DNA from: Naematelia aurantialba | Taxonomy: Eukaryota > Basidiomycota > Tremellomycetes > Tremellales > Naemateliaceae | Direction of reading: 5' to 3' | Length of the DNA stretch: 64,000 bases | Assembly: GCA_021527695.1 (NCBI GenBank) | Contig: JAKFAO010000002.1 | Coordinates: 682,501-746,500, forward strand | Part shown: in pieces, positions 1-10,678 of the stretch | How the letters are laid out: the number at the start of each line of letters is the position of its first letter | How positions within the stretch are numbered: position 1 is the first letter of the stretch | The notes under the pieces: model-generated | What the model was told of the DNA's origin: nothing | What the model saw: only the letters and a program-made list of their open reading frames with translations | Databases searched by the model: none | Made by a program: the position numbers and the translations under genes

Positions 1-2084
1 AGCCGGTCAAACGACTTGTCCGGGCTAGGCGTGCTGGGTGTCGTCGGTCGTGATGCTTTCTCATCGTCCACCGCCTTGGGCTCGATCTGCAGCGTGTCGA
101 CCTTGTCGCTTAGCACCTCTTCGACAGTCTCCTCTTCGACCCTGGCTCGACCGTTGGATCCAGCCCATTTCTGAGGATTGAGCATTGCAAGCCCGCTGAC
201 CGCTTGTGTACTGCCCGTCACCAAGGCATTGACGCCGAATGTCACGGTCCTCGGTACGATCGTCACGGGAAGGAGTAAGGCGTCACGGAACCCCGCGAGA
301 ACGTTGCGCTTGACCTGATCGGGATTCGACGCGGTCAAGAATGTCGGCGCGGACGCTGGTGCTGCGACTCCCCCGTGTGCTCCGAGCTGCTCGTCAACCA
401 GTTGCCCACACACCAGGACATACCTGCTGCTCCCAGGCTTTGCAGATCCCCCCGAGGACGTGCTTGACCCACTCGGTCTCTTCGTCTAGATATTCGTCCA
501 TGTTGACTTCAAACATGCGGAAGCTGAGGCTCAGCGGGTGTGCCGCTTACAGCACTCACATGACGTCTTCGATCTTGGTTCGCGGTGTGATAGCTTGTTC
601 GCCAAGGACTTCCATGGCGACGTCGACGAGCTTCCATGCCTGGACAAAACTTGCTGCAGTCGCCTGGAGAAAGATGTCCTGCGAGACGACACGCGCTTGC
701 GCCAAGAGCGGCTGGATGTATTCGCCAATCTGCCCTTAGCCATGTCACTAGTGTAGCCACTCACGACGTCCGTAGCCACGCGCTCGCAGAATGACAAGAC
801 GACGCGAGCCGTTGCCGGAAAGACTCTGGTGGCTACTTGAGCGTCCATGCGGAATGCCTCGAGCACATGAGCGATGAAAGCGTCCATGGGCGTGAAGTCG
901 AGCTGCCGCACGGCTCCGGCAGCACTCTGCACCTTGCTGAAGTTTAGCCTTGCTGGCGGACGACACACTCACATGATGTTCTCCAGTGGATCCCACTTGC
1001 CCGTCTCGTAGAACACTTCGCGTTTCTCTACCCACACCCTGCCGCATTCCCATTGATCGCGGCCGCCGCCGCCTGCGTCCCAGACTTTCCAGCTGCTCTC
1101 GGCTGCCTGGCGCATGCCGTCCTCGTCGTGCCGACTGTCGGCCGTCTCGAACGCGACGAGGCAGGTCGAGTCGAATCGGTCGGCAGCGGCCAGGAGAGCC
1201 TGGCGCAGGAAGCCCCAGTCGTGCAGCGGTTGTATGTTGGGCGAGAGGAAGAGCACAAGCGCGAGCAGCCGGTCGGCCTGTTGTGCCAGAGGTGTGGTGG
1301 GCGGGAAGAGGAGGGCGAGCGTCGAGCTGGGGGAAGGAGAGGAACGTAAATGTCGGCAGAGGGGCACGAGCGAGAGGTGATGTCGTTTGTAGGCGAGGTA
1401 GTGTGGCCCCAGCGAGCCTGCGGGCCGGACGGCAGTGGGCAGAGCAAAGAAGCCTGATGCTCTCGTGTTGACTCCGCCGCCTTTGGGCTGAGAAGGGAGC
1501 GGGAGCTCGTCGAAATCCAGGAGGTTGGCCTCCCTCTTGGCCGTTGGTTTGGGCGCCTCAAAGTCACCAAAATCCACGTCCTCAAACAAGTCGTTCCCGT
1601 TGCTCGCAAAGTCTCCAAAGTCGTCGTCGGCCATCGACTTTCGCGGCGGGGGTGGGGGTTTTGGAGGCGAGGCGACCTCGGGCCGAGCTGCATCTACACG
1701 CCATTAGCAGGCCTCAACAGAGGGCGGGACTTCGAAAGAACCCAACAAGAGATGAGAGTACGAGGGGCGCTGACCGTCGGCTTGGAGACCCAGGATGTTG
1801 CAACGTCTTTGCCATCCCTTGTCGTCCCGCACGATGCGGGAGAGTGCACGGCTCGCTCTGGCGACTTGTGGCAGGTCATTCACAGGGAGATACGAGACGA
1901 TTTGTAGGACGATGGCTTCTGGCCATCTGCCGACCCGGGGACCGAGGGGAGCCACCCCCGGCACGGCAGGTTTCGACGGCTTGAGCACCGACGTGAATCG
2001 CGCTGCGGGGAACTTTGAGCTTCCAGCACCTGCGCTCGAGCTGGACTTGGGCTTGCTCGGCGCCATTGGCGCCCACGAGCTCAT
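1..2084 (-). CDS. RCY1: Recyclin-1-like F-box / Sec10-domain protein, 3' part cut by window edge
   Basis: Recyclins act in endocytic recycling of plasma-membrane proteins and couple an F-box (SCF ubiquitin ligase contact) to a Sec10/exocyst-like domain. Start chosen at 2084 (MSSWAPMAPSK). An F-box follows (RWPEAIVLQIVSYLPVND), then an acidic stretch with repeated DFGDF motifs around 1590-1634, then helical Sec10-like sequence (PMDAFIAHVLEAF; GEYIQPLLAQARVV; MFEVNMDEYLDEE; FRDALLLPVTIVPRTV). Four introns can be placed by frame: 937-973, 730-764, 524-559 and 387-423, each 35-37 nt with GTGAGT or GTATGT donors. A further intron lies near 1690-1770, but its exact borders are unclear. The reading frame is still open at base 1, so the C-terminus lies outside the window. 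Domain order matches fungal Rcy1. The identity is family-based, not searched. Confidence 0.85.
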
Positions 2085-2220
2085 TGTTGCTGCGGCTTGA
2101 CGATTGCAAACAAAGGCGCACACGTCTGCAAACACATCCAGAGGCGATGAAAGTCAAAGAGTCACGAAGCGCAAAGTAAAAATCACCGACGAGTTTGGGT
2201 GCTCTTGACGTTGGACCACC

Positions 2221-3720
2221 ATGTCACTCAATACAGTCGTCAACAACCTCGTCCGCGCAGCTGCGGGGATACCCGCCGACATCTCTGACGACGATCTGGA
2301 CCGGCATGTCGCGAGCCTGCTGGCTCAAGAGGCCAAGGAGCGAGAGTCCAAGTGGAGCGAGATGGGCCTGTCGGCGTTCTTGGACAGAGAGTCGTGAGTC
2401 CCCGTTTGTGTTTGTGCGGCCCAACCGATCTACGAGCCAACACCGTGCTGGGACAGGACCGACGCAGCGCTTCCACGGCCGAACAAACGCTTCCTCGCGT
2501 CGGTGATACGCACGGTGGACGGACACAATGCCGCGCTCCTTCGGGAGCAGGCGCACGCTGCCCGTAGTGCCAGGCTGGGCCGCGGCGAGTCGTCTAGGAC
2601 CGGCGCGAGCAGGCTCTTTGGAGGTGCGCTGCAGGGGATGAGCAGGGATTCTGGTCGGACTCGCGATCGCGATCGACGGACAGGGGATAAACGGTCAGAG
2701 GACAAACGGACAGAGGTGAACCTACGGGAACGGGAAGAGCACGAGCCAGGAAGCCGAGACAGGCAAGATGGCCTCACGAGGGGGCGATCTTACGGAGAGG
2801 ATGCCACTCGCTCGGAGCGAGATGAGCGCGATAGGCACCGCCGGCCGAGCAGGTATCAAGAGGACGAGGAGAGGTCCTCTGCACGCCGGGAAGACAGGCA
2901 TCAATCGAGACGGCACCACGACGACGACCCTCCAAACCGGGCTCATCGCAGCTCGCAAAAGACGACTACCTCTTCCGATCGCCCAACACCACCACCATCC
3001 TCGCCTCCGCCCCGAAAGAAACACTCGTTGTTAGCTTCACCGCCTGCCCCGCCCGCAGGAGACTCGCCGCCTCCGCCAGCCCGCTCGCCCATCTCTAAAA
3101 TGGACAAGTACTTTTCCACGTCCTACGATCCACGCCTGGACCTAGGCGAGATCCCCAAGGAAGGCATGATCGCTGCAGTAGGGTGGGACAATATGCTTGC
3201 AGTGCTCAAAGAGCGTGGGCAGAAGGTATGTGTGTCGGTGTAGCTCTGTTGCCTTAAACTCTCCTTTGCCCCTATGTTCGCCTGTTCCCCTGCAGCCTCC
3301 ACCGCACGTCCCTCTTCCCCCCTTCACGTCTGTCTAGACCTGTTCGTATTCTCTCTATTTCTTTCCTTTCTCCGCTTGCGCATTCGGCGAGTCGTCCTTG
3401 CGCTGACAACCCAGCGCCGCCACATGTCGCCCGCACTAGACGATGACCTGCCGCACATCCCCAAAACCGCCTTGATCCGCTCTCCGTCCCCCGATCCCGC
3501 AAAACGAAAAAAGAGAGAGGAGCGCAGGAAGCGTCGCGGCGATAGCGACAGCGAGGACGAGCGAGAGCGGGCGAAGCGCAAGGAGAAGCGGAGGAAAGAG
3601 AAGCAGAGGGATAAACACCTGTCCAGCGGGGGCGGCGGTGGTGGCACCGCAGGAGGGCTACTAGACGGGTACGAGTATGTGCGTAAAGGCGGTACGAGAG
3701 AGTGGGATGTAGGCAAGTAG
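2221..3720 (+). CDS. Arginine/serine/glutamate-rich nuclear-type protein, function unknown
   Basis: Three exons fit one frame: 2221-2393, 2457-3225 and 3415-3720. The N-terminal 50 residues are ordinary and helical. They are followed by a long disordered run rich in RD/RE/RS dipeptides and proline. A compact segment near 3100-3225 stands out as conserved-looking (KMDKYFSTSYDPRLDL, then GWDNMLAVLKERGQK), followed after the second intron by KRRHMSPALDDD. The C-terminus is a lysine/arginine/glutamate-rich tail with a Gly run, then YEYVRKGGTREWDVGK. RS/RE-rich composition suggests a nuclear, RNA-processing role, but I do not recognise the family and assign no function. It is divergent from recyclin with about 136 bp between start codons. 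Confidence 0.75.
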
Positions 3721-3858
3721 CGCTCTGCATTTTCTATATTGGCATTCATCTTCGACCTGAAGCAGCAGGGAGTAATCTGCCTTGGAGCAAGACACGAAGT
3801 TTGCCACTCAGACTGTCTCCTGCGGTTTTGTGTGTTTAAAGAGATCTCAGCATCATGG

Positions 3859-5407
3859 TCAGATCTTTGCCCGCACGTATGGGTGACTCGACGACAGGCC
3901 GCCGTCCACGGCAATTGCTTGTCCATTGACATACGACGCGTCGTCTGGCGTCAGCACTGGACGTCGATCCCACGGCTCACCGGAAGCAAGGAACAGGGCG
4001 ACCTGTGCGACCTCTTCTGTATCAGCTCTTGCCTGTCCCTGCACTCACCCTCCCCGATCCCCTGCCTCAACGAAGGGTTAAGCACGCCCATCTTGTTCTC
4101 CTTTCCTGCGAGCTTGGCGAGTCCAAAGGCCGCCGCCGTCATATCGGTCTGGATCAGGCCCGGGCAAATCGCGTTGACGCGCACGTTCTGGCCTGCGAGC
4201 TCGTATGCCGCTGTTTGGGCCATGCTGATCACTGCAGCTTTAGAGGCTGAATATGGTACAGGGCCCGCATTGGCTCGCATGCCCGCGACCGAGGCGGTGA
4301 GGATCAGTGATCCGCCGGGTACGGTCTTGCCCTTCTCGGGACATAGGCGCGCCAGTGCCGGCGCCGCGTATTTGAGCGCCACAAACACCCTGTCGTGTAT
4401 TAGCACGCGCAGTTGGAGCGGTTGATTGAGACGAGGAAGGAGGTGAGACGAAGGGCGTAGATGGGATGGGGTGGTAGGTGTGGTGAAGTGGTAGGCGAAA
4501 GGGGGCAGAAGGTGAAAGGGGTAGTAAGCGAGCATGACTTGCCCCAGCGCATTGATGCGCATGACCTCGCTGAACTCGTCCTCCGCAATCTGGGTCATCG
4601 GCCGTGCCGTCCGCTTGAGCTCGGCGACCATCTCCTCTCCCTGGACCGCGTTCCGCGGGCGGATCTGGCTCACACCGGCATTCGCAAAGAAGAAGTCGAG
4701 ATGGCCTTCGTCGGCCAACGCGCGTTTGATTACCGTTGATATTTCCTTGGCGTTGGCCGCGTCGGCGCAGTGAGACGTCACCTACGGCGGGTCAGCCTGC
4801 CGACACCGCCTTCACAGCACGACACCACCTTCACAGCACGACATCACCTTCACAGCTCGACACCACCTTCACAGCACGACATCACCTTCACAGCTCGACA
4901 CCACCTTCACAGCACGACACCGCCGGCGACACCACCTTCAATCACTAGGCTGTGGGCGTCCACTCGAGAGAGCCACGGCGCGCCTATGCAGGGCGGAGGG
5001 AAGGGAGCGAGCGGGATTACACACTTTTGTATTTGGGAAAGTACTGCGCAAAGCGACTGCCAACGAGGCCAGCTGGGCTTCGTTGTAATCGACCAGATAC
5101 AAGTGTCTCGTGCCTTCGCGGGCGAACAATCTGGCCGCTGCCGTCTACATCCCGTCAGTCCTGCCAATCCGACAAGGACGATCCGACGCGGCCGATCCGA
5201 CACGTTCGATCCACATGGCCGAGGTATCGAACACCGTCCCGCCCTTCTCTTTGAGTCACAGGAAGCAGAGCTCACGCCGATACCCATCTCGGGGCCACAT
5301 CCAGTGATGATCCCGACTTTGCCTGCCAGCCGTCCAGCGCCCGTCGTCCCCTGCCGGCGCTTCATCACGCGCTCCAGCACCGCATCCCGGATTGCTTGCG
5401 TGCTCAT
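3859..5407 (-). CDS. Short-chain dehydrogenase/reductase (SDR), NAD(P)-dependent
   Basis: Classical SDR oxidoreductase of about 280 residues; substrate unknown. The N-terminal cofactor motif is [16 protein letters not shown], then [11 protein letters not shown] (second strand), [11 protein letters not shown] (NAG motif), a catalytic serine in [12 protein letters not shown], the YSASK catalytic pair, and [16 protein letters not shown]. It ends with [17 protein letters not shown]. Exons are joined by family fit. The second intron (4782-5024, 243 nt) holds a 19-bp minisatellite. The intron at 4390-4542 appears to use a GC donor (GG|GCAAGT), because only that splice gives the expected [13 protein letters not shown]. 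Start at 5407 ([14 protein letters not shown]). No obvious targeting signal. It is convergent with the RS-rich gene (stops about 140 bp apart). Confidence 0.88.
4798..4937. repeat. 19-bp minisatellite inside an SDR intron
   Basis: About six to seven tandem copies of a 19-bp unit (CGACACCACCTTCACAGCA on the + strand). A second version with ATC in place of ACC and GCT in place of GCA alternates with it, giving a higher-order 38-bp period. The last copies are degenerate (GCCGG, then TTCAATC). It occupies over half of the intron and is not coding in the SDR frame. Confidence 0.95.
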
Positions 5408-5827
5408 CCCACTCGCGTTTTCAGTCGGCGTAGGGCCGAAGCTGTACGACTGGAGGAGCGCAAGGGTCAGCGACGACGTTTCTCCGAGTAATACGGAGGT
5501 CTCCTAAACGTGAAAAAACGTGAAAAGTGGAGTCTGGCTTGGGGTGTCGGAGTACACTATCTCGCAGAGCTGCCGCGGCTGCTATCCCGCACTCACCTGC
5601 TGTTTCTCTCCACTGACCATCGTCGCTGGGAACGAGAGAGGCTGTCGCTCGACGGTCTAGACGCCTCGCAAGACGTTCGAGACGACGTCCAACATGTCCT
5701 CGGCAAGAGCCAATAAGCGGCCTCGTCCTGCTTACGTAATTTATGGCAAATCTCGTCGCCACCCATGCTGTGATCATATCTCCAGTATTCTTCCCAGCGA
5801 CATTTCTGTTCTGTCAGCTCTTGCACG
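5408..5827. other. Divergent intergenic region between SDR and zinc-ribbon gene
   Basis: About 420 bp between two start codons, presumably carrying both promoters. The minus strand is open for 118 codons here, but the translation is low-complexity (Arg/Ala-rich) without recognisable motifs, so I treat it as a chance ORF or 5' leader. No TATA box or repeat stands out. Confidence 0.6.
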
Positions 5828-6592
5828 ATGGCAGCTTTGTCTCCTGCCGCAGATCCGCCGCCAGACCCAACGTTGCTGCACATCCTGTCTCTCCCGGCGC
5901 ACCTCCATCCCATCTCGCCTGCGCTCTCTGCGCTCCAACTCGCGCGAGTGAGATTCCTGCTCTCGGTGCCTTCCAGTGCTGTATGGGGCTGGGCGTGTTC
6001 CCATTGCGGGGCATTACGGGATGGGATCGGTGCTGGACCGGCCTCCAAGCGGCGGAAACGAGGAACCGCGGATACTCAAAGTACAGGCGACGCAAGTCGG
6101 CGCCCGGCGGGGACGGCAGCGGCAGGGGTGGTAGCGTTCAAGCAACGCCCTGTGGGTGACTTGGGTGGCAAGGACAAATCGGCCGCTCGCCAATGTACAT
6201 ATTGCGGGACGGCGTTCAAGCGCGCGAAACCTGATCCCGCGACCCTCGCTTCTTTTCCTGCAGCGCGCCGTACGAGGCGGTCAAACGCTCTGCAAGCCGA
6301 ACTGCCTCCAGATCCACCACCGGCAACAACACCGCCGACAGCAGGAGGAACGCCAGGCTCATACCAAGCGAAACCGCCGACATTACTCTCCACGCCGTCG
6401 CTGTCGTACATCCCACACCAGGAGCCGAATCCGCCAACCTATCCCGAACCAGAACGGCCCTCGCTGCAGCCCAAGAGCACAGCGGCAGCAGCGAGGAAGA
6501 AGAAGAAGAGCGGGCTCGCAAAGCTCTTGGCCGAGAACAAGGAGAGACACCAGGCAGAGCTTGGCGGGAAGGGCATGTGGGGTCTGGGCTAG
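5828..6592 (+). CDS. Rpr2/Rpp21/Snm1-like zinc-ribbon protein (possible RNase P/MRP subunit)
   Basis: Single-exon 254-residue protein. After a helical N-terminus there are two CxxC knuckles, CSHCG (about residue 58) and CTYCG (about residue 122), separated by a basic SKRRKRG patch. That is the arrangement of the four-cysteine zinc ribbon in Rpr2/Snm1, proteins of the RNase P and RNase MRP ribonucleoproteins that process tRNA and rRNA precursors. The second half is proline/threonine-rich and disordered. The end is a basic KKKKSGLAKLLAENKERH segment. The spacing between the knuckles is longer than usual, so a different zinc-ribbon family remains possible. Confidence 0.55.
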   Translation: MAALSPAADPPPDPTLLHILSLPAHLHPISPALSALQLARVRFLLSVPSSAVWGWACSHCGALRDGIGAGPASKRRKRGTADTQSTGDASRRPAGTAAAGVVAFKQRPVGDLGGKDKSAARQCTYCGTAFKRAKPDPATLASFPAARRTRRSNALQAELPPDPPPATTPPTAGGTPGSYQAKPPTLLSTPSLSYIPHQEPNPPTYPEPERPSLQPKSTAAAARKKKKSGLAKLLAENKERHQAELGGKGMWGLG

Positions 6593-6797
6593 GGCGTCAA
6601 CTCGACTACACCGTAACTCGACTATACCGATGCTCCTCCAACTCGGCGAGTGCGAGTCTGGTGGCGAGCACAGTTCGGTGACAGCCCATGGCGAGGCACA
6701 TGTTAGACGCTAGATTTACGATATGAGACGATCCATGCTGTATCATAGTACAAGTGGCCGCATCCCGTCAATGTATCTATTTTCCCCCGTACTTTCG

Positions 6798-8273
6798 TCA
6801 GCCAGCCCAAAGCACACCACTCACATCGTAGAACCCCCGTCCGCTCTTCCGCCCCAACCGCCCCTGCTTGACCATCTCGTCTAACGCCGGAATAGGCCGC
6901 ACGAGCTCCGCTGAGATTTGGCCTTGCGCGGCTTTCTCTCGCCATCCCGTGGAAATGTAGGCTGTTGTATCGAGGCCCACAAAATCGAGCAGCTTGAACG
7001 GCTGGGACGGCATCAGCAGTCTATTCCTCGAAGCACCTTGAAGGATCCAAGCTTACTCCCATCGCTATCAGAGTCAGCCTCAACACCGTCGAAGCGTCAA
7101 GATGGATAAGACGTACGGTACCCTGCGCCTAGCTCCATAGCCTGATCGATATCCTCGGGCGTGGCATCGCCCCGCTCGATCATCCGTATCGCCTCGACTG
7201 CATCGTCAGCACGTCTGTCTTGGTGTATGATGAGAAGACGACTCACGCATATAAGGGACCAGCAAGCGGTTGACGATGAAGCCGGGCGTATCTTTGCACG
7301 TCACTGGGGCTTTGCCCATCCGCAGCGTGACGGCACGCAAGGCCTCGTACGTCGCGTCAGATGTATGGGGTGTACGAACAATCTCCACCAGCTTCATAGC
7401 TGCACATATCAGCAGCCATCACGTTACAAAAGGACGAGCTCACCAGGGACTGGGTTGAAGAAATGTAGCCCTGCAAAGCTGGTTCCGTCAGCCTGGTCAC
7501 TCGTACACAGCGTAAAGCACTTGCTTGGCCTGTCTGGACTGCCCACACGACTCGGCGATCTCCGTGACGCTCAGGGAAGAAGTGTTCGTCGCAAAGATGC
7601 ACTCTCCCCTAGGCGAAGTCAGCAATAGATCCCGTGATTCCCGGTCTCAGCGCCTTGTTGCTCACTTTGCCCGCGCATCGAGGAAGCCAAACAGATCTCG
7701 CTTGACTTTTAGACTCTCGATAATGGCCTCCACGACCAGATCCGAAGCCTCTACCGCCTTTCCCCTGAACATGTCAGTCCCTCCTCACTGGCATCGCACT
7801 GGCGGCTCACGCATCGGTGGTAGTCTCAATGTTCGCCATGATACCCTTGGTGAAGCCCTCAATGTCATCCGGGGCCTGCTTTTTGGCGACGCGCCCAAGT
7901 GATTTGGTGATGATCTGCAGCCCATTTCTACGGCTTCAGTACTCGGAATCGTATAGACGCACTGTAATGCCTGATCCGTCACATCCGACAATACCACCTA
8001 AGCTCAGCATCAGCCTACAGGATGTCAACTAGCAGACAGACAGCCGCGCGTCGAGGCTCCACCACTGGGGCTCGATGAAAAAGTGGGTTTGATAAAGCTA
8101 GCATGCACCTTGAGACCATTCTGGGCTGCCACCTGTGCTATACCAGCCCCCATGAGCCCCGCACCAAAGACTGTCATCCGCTCGATCCCGCCTGAAGAAG
8201 GGGTGGTCGAGAGATGTCGTTGGACTGTGGCGAGCCGAGACGACGCGGCGAGACTGAGCGATGCGGGCGACAT
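6798..8273 (-). CDS. HADH: 3-hydroxyacyl-CoA dehydrogenase, mitochondrial type
   Basis: Oxidises L-3-hydroxyacyl-CoA to 3-ketoacyl-CoA with NAD+, the third step of fatty-acid beta-oxidation. The N-terminus is a likely mitochondrial presequence (MSPASLSLAASSRLATVQR then HLSTTP). Next comes the dinucleotide-binding loop FGAGLMGAGIAQVAAQNG, then VVLSDV, VVEAIIESLKVKRDLF, IFATNTSSL, the catalytic His in GLHFFNPVP, the Glu in MKLVEIVR, KDTPGFIVNRLLVPYM and a C-terminal LDFVGLDTT and GRGFYDV. At least seven short introns interrupt it. The same frame opens upstream at 8327 and 8363, so the exact start is uncertain. I prefer 8273 because it yields a standard presequence length. Divergent from uricase. 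Confidence 0.9.
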
Positions 8274-8714
8274 GAATCTTCCACCTATTTTTGTGCTGTG
8301 TGCAGCTGATCGTAGGTGGGAGAGCATCGCTGAGCCGTGGAGAGTTCGAGTACGATGCGTCAAAGACCTGCAAGAATCTCAGAGAGACAGCGATGCAAGA
8401 GACCCGGCTCGTCAGAAAGCCGGCGGCGGAGGGGAAAACACGTGATTAGGCCTGCGACCAAACAAGTCGCACGCCTATCGTAGGGGGTATTCCCTTCGGC
8501 GGAGTTTGCCACGTGATTGTGGAGCCCCAGACTTTATCTCTGCGAGATGGTCGGATATCCGCCTTGGACGGGTTACTTGTGCTCCATGTCGACTCTTTTT
8601 ATATAACATGTTCTCTCTCTCTCTCTCTCTCAAGTCTCATCCAACTGTCCTGGAAACCATCTGCGAACTAGCTACTGCACCACTTGCCTAGACTCTTTGC
8701 TAAATCACTGAGAA
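8274..8714. other. Divergent promoter region, HADH / uricase
   Basis: About 440 bp separating the start codons of two oppositely oriented oxidative-metabolism genes (less if the upstream HADH ATGs are used). The uricase side has a TATA-like element and a CT dinucleotide run, listed separately. Nothing else identifiable. Confidence 0.6.
8599..8631 (+). promoter_or_regulatory. TATA-like box followed by (CT)n tract, uricase promoter
   Basis: TTATATAA lies at about 8599-8606, roughly 110 bp before the uricase ATG, directly followed by about ten CT dinucleotides (8612-8631). This order, TATA then pyrimidine tract then start codon, is a common fungal core promoter and transcription-start layout. 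Function is inferred from position only. Confidence 0.5.
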
Positions 8715-10083
8715 ATGTCTGAACTCGGATTCCTCTCTGCTGCTCGATACGGTATGTGTTGGAGCTCATCTGATGTGGAGCTGCCGGGGTGGAACTTGCG
8801 GGCTGACGTCTCAGGCAAGGACCTCGTGCGGGTGTGCCGCGTCGTTCGCGATGGGGACAAGCACTATGTCGCCGAGTACACTGTTCGAGGTGTGTGGTGA
8901 CCCAAGACTTGGGGCCGCATCCAATACTGAATTCCCCAGTGCTGCTCGAGGGAGATATCGAGACGTCGTACACCAAGGCAGACAACAGCGTCGTGGTTGC
9001 CACCGACACCAGTGAGTGGAAATAGCTCGGGGAAGACCTGCTCGTTGGCTGACGTTGGCATCAGTGAAAAACACTGTCTACAGTATGTCATCGCTGTTAT
9101 CACCCGAAGCTGGTGGAGCTTCTGCTGAACTGCACAGTCTTCGCCAAGACCTCTCCACATGTGCTCAACCCGCCGGTATTCGCACTCCACCTTGGTCTCC
9201 ACTTTGTCAACAAATACGCCCACATCCACAAGGCGTTCATCGACATTATCGCCCTTAAATGGTCTCGTATTGAGGTGAGCGAATGCGTCTTTGTGTTCCG
9301 GGCTAGACTGATGCAGGCAGGTTGCTGGCAAACCACACAAGTGGTCGTTTGTTCGGGACGGCGACGAGAAGGGCGTCATCTCCGTCGCGGTTGACGCTAC
9401 CTCTGGCCCAGAGAACGCCAAGGGGACCGTCAAGATTGGCTTGAAAGACCTGCTCGGTACGCATTTGCCCCGACGCCGGAATACCAAACTCACTCGCTGC
9501 AGTGCTCAAGACGTCTGGCTCGGCGTTTGAAGACTTTTACCGAGACGAGAACACGACATTGCAACGTGAGTGCGTATGATCGACACTGACTGACTAGTGC
9601 AGCCGTCAAGGACCGGATCTTCTCCACCTCGGTCACACTCGACTACTCTGTGCCTCTTCCTCCCAACATCCCACTCAGCATCGAGAACCTCGCCGCGATC
9701 GACAAGGAGCTTGACTTTGCAAAAATCGCCACGGACGCAAAGAACGACGTGCTCGAGGTGTTTGCAACAGACGAGAGCGCAAGTGTGCAGGTGAGCCTTG
9801 CCTTCCTCACCACCACTAACCCCAGGCAACACTGTACAACACGCTGCAGAAGATCCTCACGACTTGCCCAGCGATCTCGGAGGGCTCCATGTCGCTCCCC
9901 AACAAGCATTACATGTACGCTTGTCTTTCTAGGCGATACATAGTCCAAGCTGATCCCCGCAGTCCCGTCAACCTCTCTCCTTTCGGGCTCGAAAACAATC
10001 TCGGCTACGAGGGCGGTGCCGAGGTGTTCCACCCTGTGGCAGACCCCAGTGGCCTCATCACGGCGACTGTCACGCGCAAGTAG
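8715..10083 (+). CDS. UOX: Urate oxidase (uricase), 10 exons
   Basis: Oxidises urate to 5-hydroxyisourate in purine breakdown, normally in peroxisomes. Exons by frame: 8715-8751, 8815-8889, 8940-9011, 9065-9082, 9138-9274, 9321-9456, 9503-9565, 9603-9790, 9826-9914 and 9963-10083. They give 311 residues in a continuous frame, close to the usual ~300. Signature stretches: GKDLVRVCRVVRDG, EGDIETSYTKADNSVVVATDT, KNTVYIFAK, HKWSFVRDG, SVTLDYSVPLP and MSLPNKHYIPVNLS. The 18-nt exon 4 is needed for the active-site TDTMKNTVY sequence. The protein ends ITATVTRK and lacks the SKL-type peroxisomal targeting tripeptide common in this family. Confidence 0.95.
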
Positions 10084-10678
10084 GCGCTTTATTTGGGGTT
10101 CATGCCGTATCAACTAGATGTGTATATGTGACTGTGGGGTGCAATGCCGCTGCTCGTCCATTGCTGGAGACCCACTGGGAGATGGCATATTACTGGCAGA
10201 GCAATGTTTATGCGGGACTCCCCTTGTAGACCGACGGAAGCAAAAATGTGAATAACGTGTTTGCAAGAGGCGATGAAATCCCTTTCGGCCAGCAGTGTTT
10301 TTTCCTTTCCTTCCTCTTCTTTGTTGCATCCATCTCACACTCTTACTCACTCACTCTAGCATCCACTGCTTGCCCTCTCTCTCTGTCGCACCTCGACTGC
10401 TCTGGAGCTCGTCGCGGGGCACGACGCTCTTGGCTGACACCGAGGTGCTGTATTCCCCAACTATTATAGACTGCGCAGAGAGACGTGCCTCGTCCAGCCC
10501 CTGACCCAAAGACCACAAAGCGGGAGAGCGATCCCAACCACTCGCCTGTTTCCGCCCCTATTCGTCCTAGACGACTCCTACTTGTACACGCACACCCCAA
10601 CACGCTCTCTGGCTTTGTAGAACTGCTGCTTCCAGTTCCCTCCCGGCATCTTCGGAGCCGCGGACACCGACTTGCGCG
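10084..10678 (+). other. Intergenic / 5' leader upstream of Cps1-like gene
   Basis: About 595 bp between uricase and the first confident Cps1 exon. It contains pyrimidine-rich DNA at 10287-10390, typical of a promoter or leader. A reading frame from an ATG at 10485 or 10494 runs in phase into the Cps1 frame, so part of this stretch may encode an extended N-terminus, but its translation has no membrane helix or recognisable motif. Confidence 0.45.

Noticed and set aside
969..1634. Possible separate gene starting MADDDFGDFASN
   Set aside because: The sequence joins in frame to the upstream F-box exon, and the combined order F-box then Sec10-like is recyclin, so one gene is more likely.
1028..1693. 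221-codon minus-strand ORF in another frame across recyclin exon 2
   Set aside because: Shadow frame; the DFGDF and Sec10-like frame is the one that continues across introns.
4736..5507. Plus-strand ORFs reading the minisatellite as [14 protein letters not shown] repeats
   Set aside because: The repeat lies in an intron of the SDR gene on the other strand; the peptide repeat is a by-product of the 19-bp array.
5421..5777. 118-codon minus-strand ORF upstream of the SDR gene
   Set aside because: Arg/Ala-rich with no motif, lies in a divergent promoter, and does not splice into the SDR frame.
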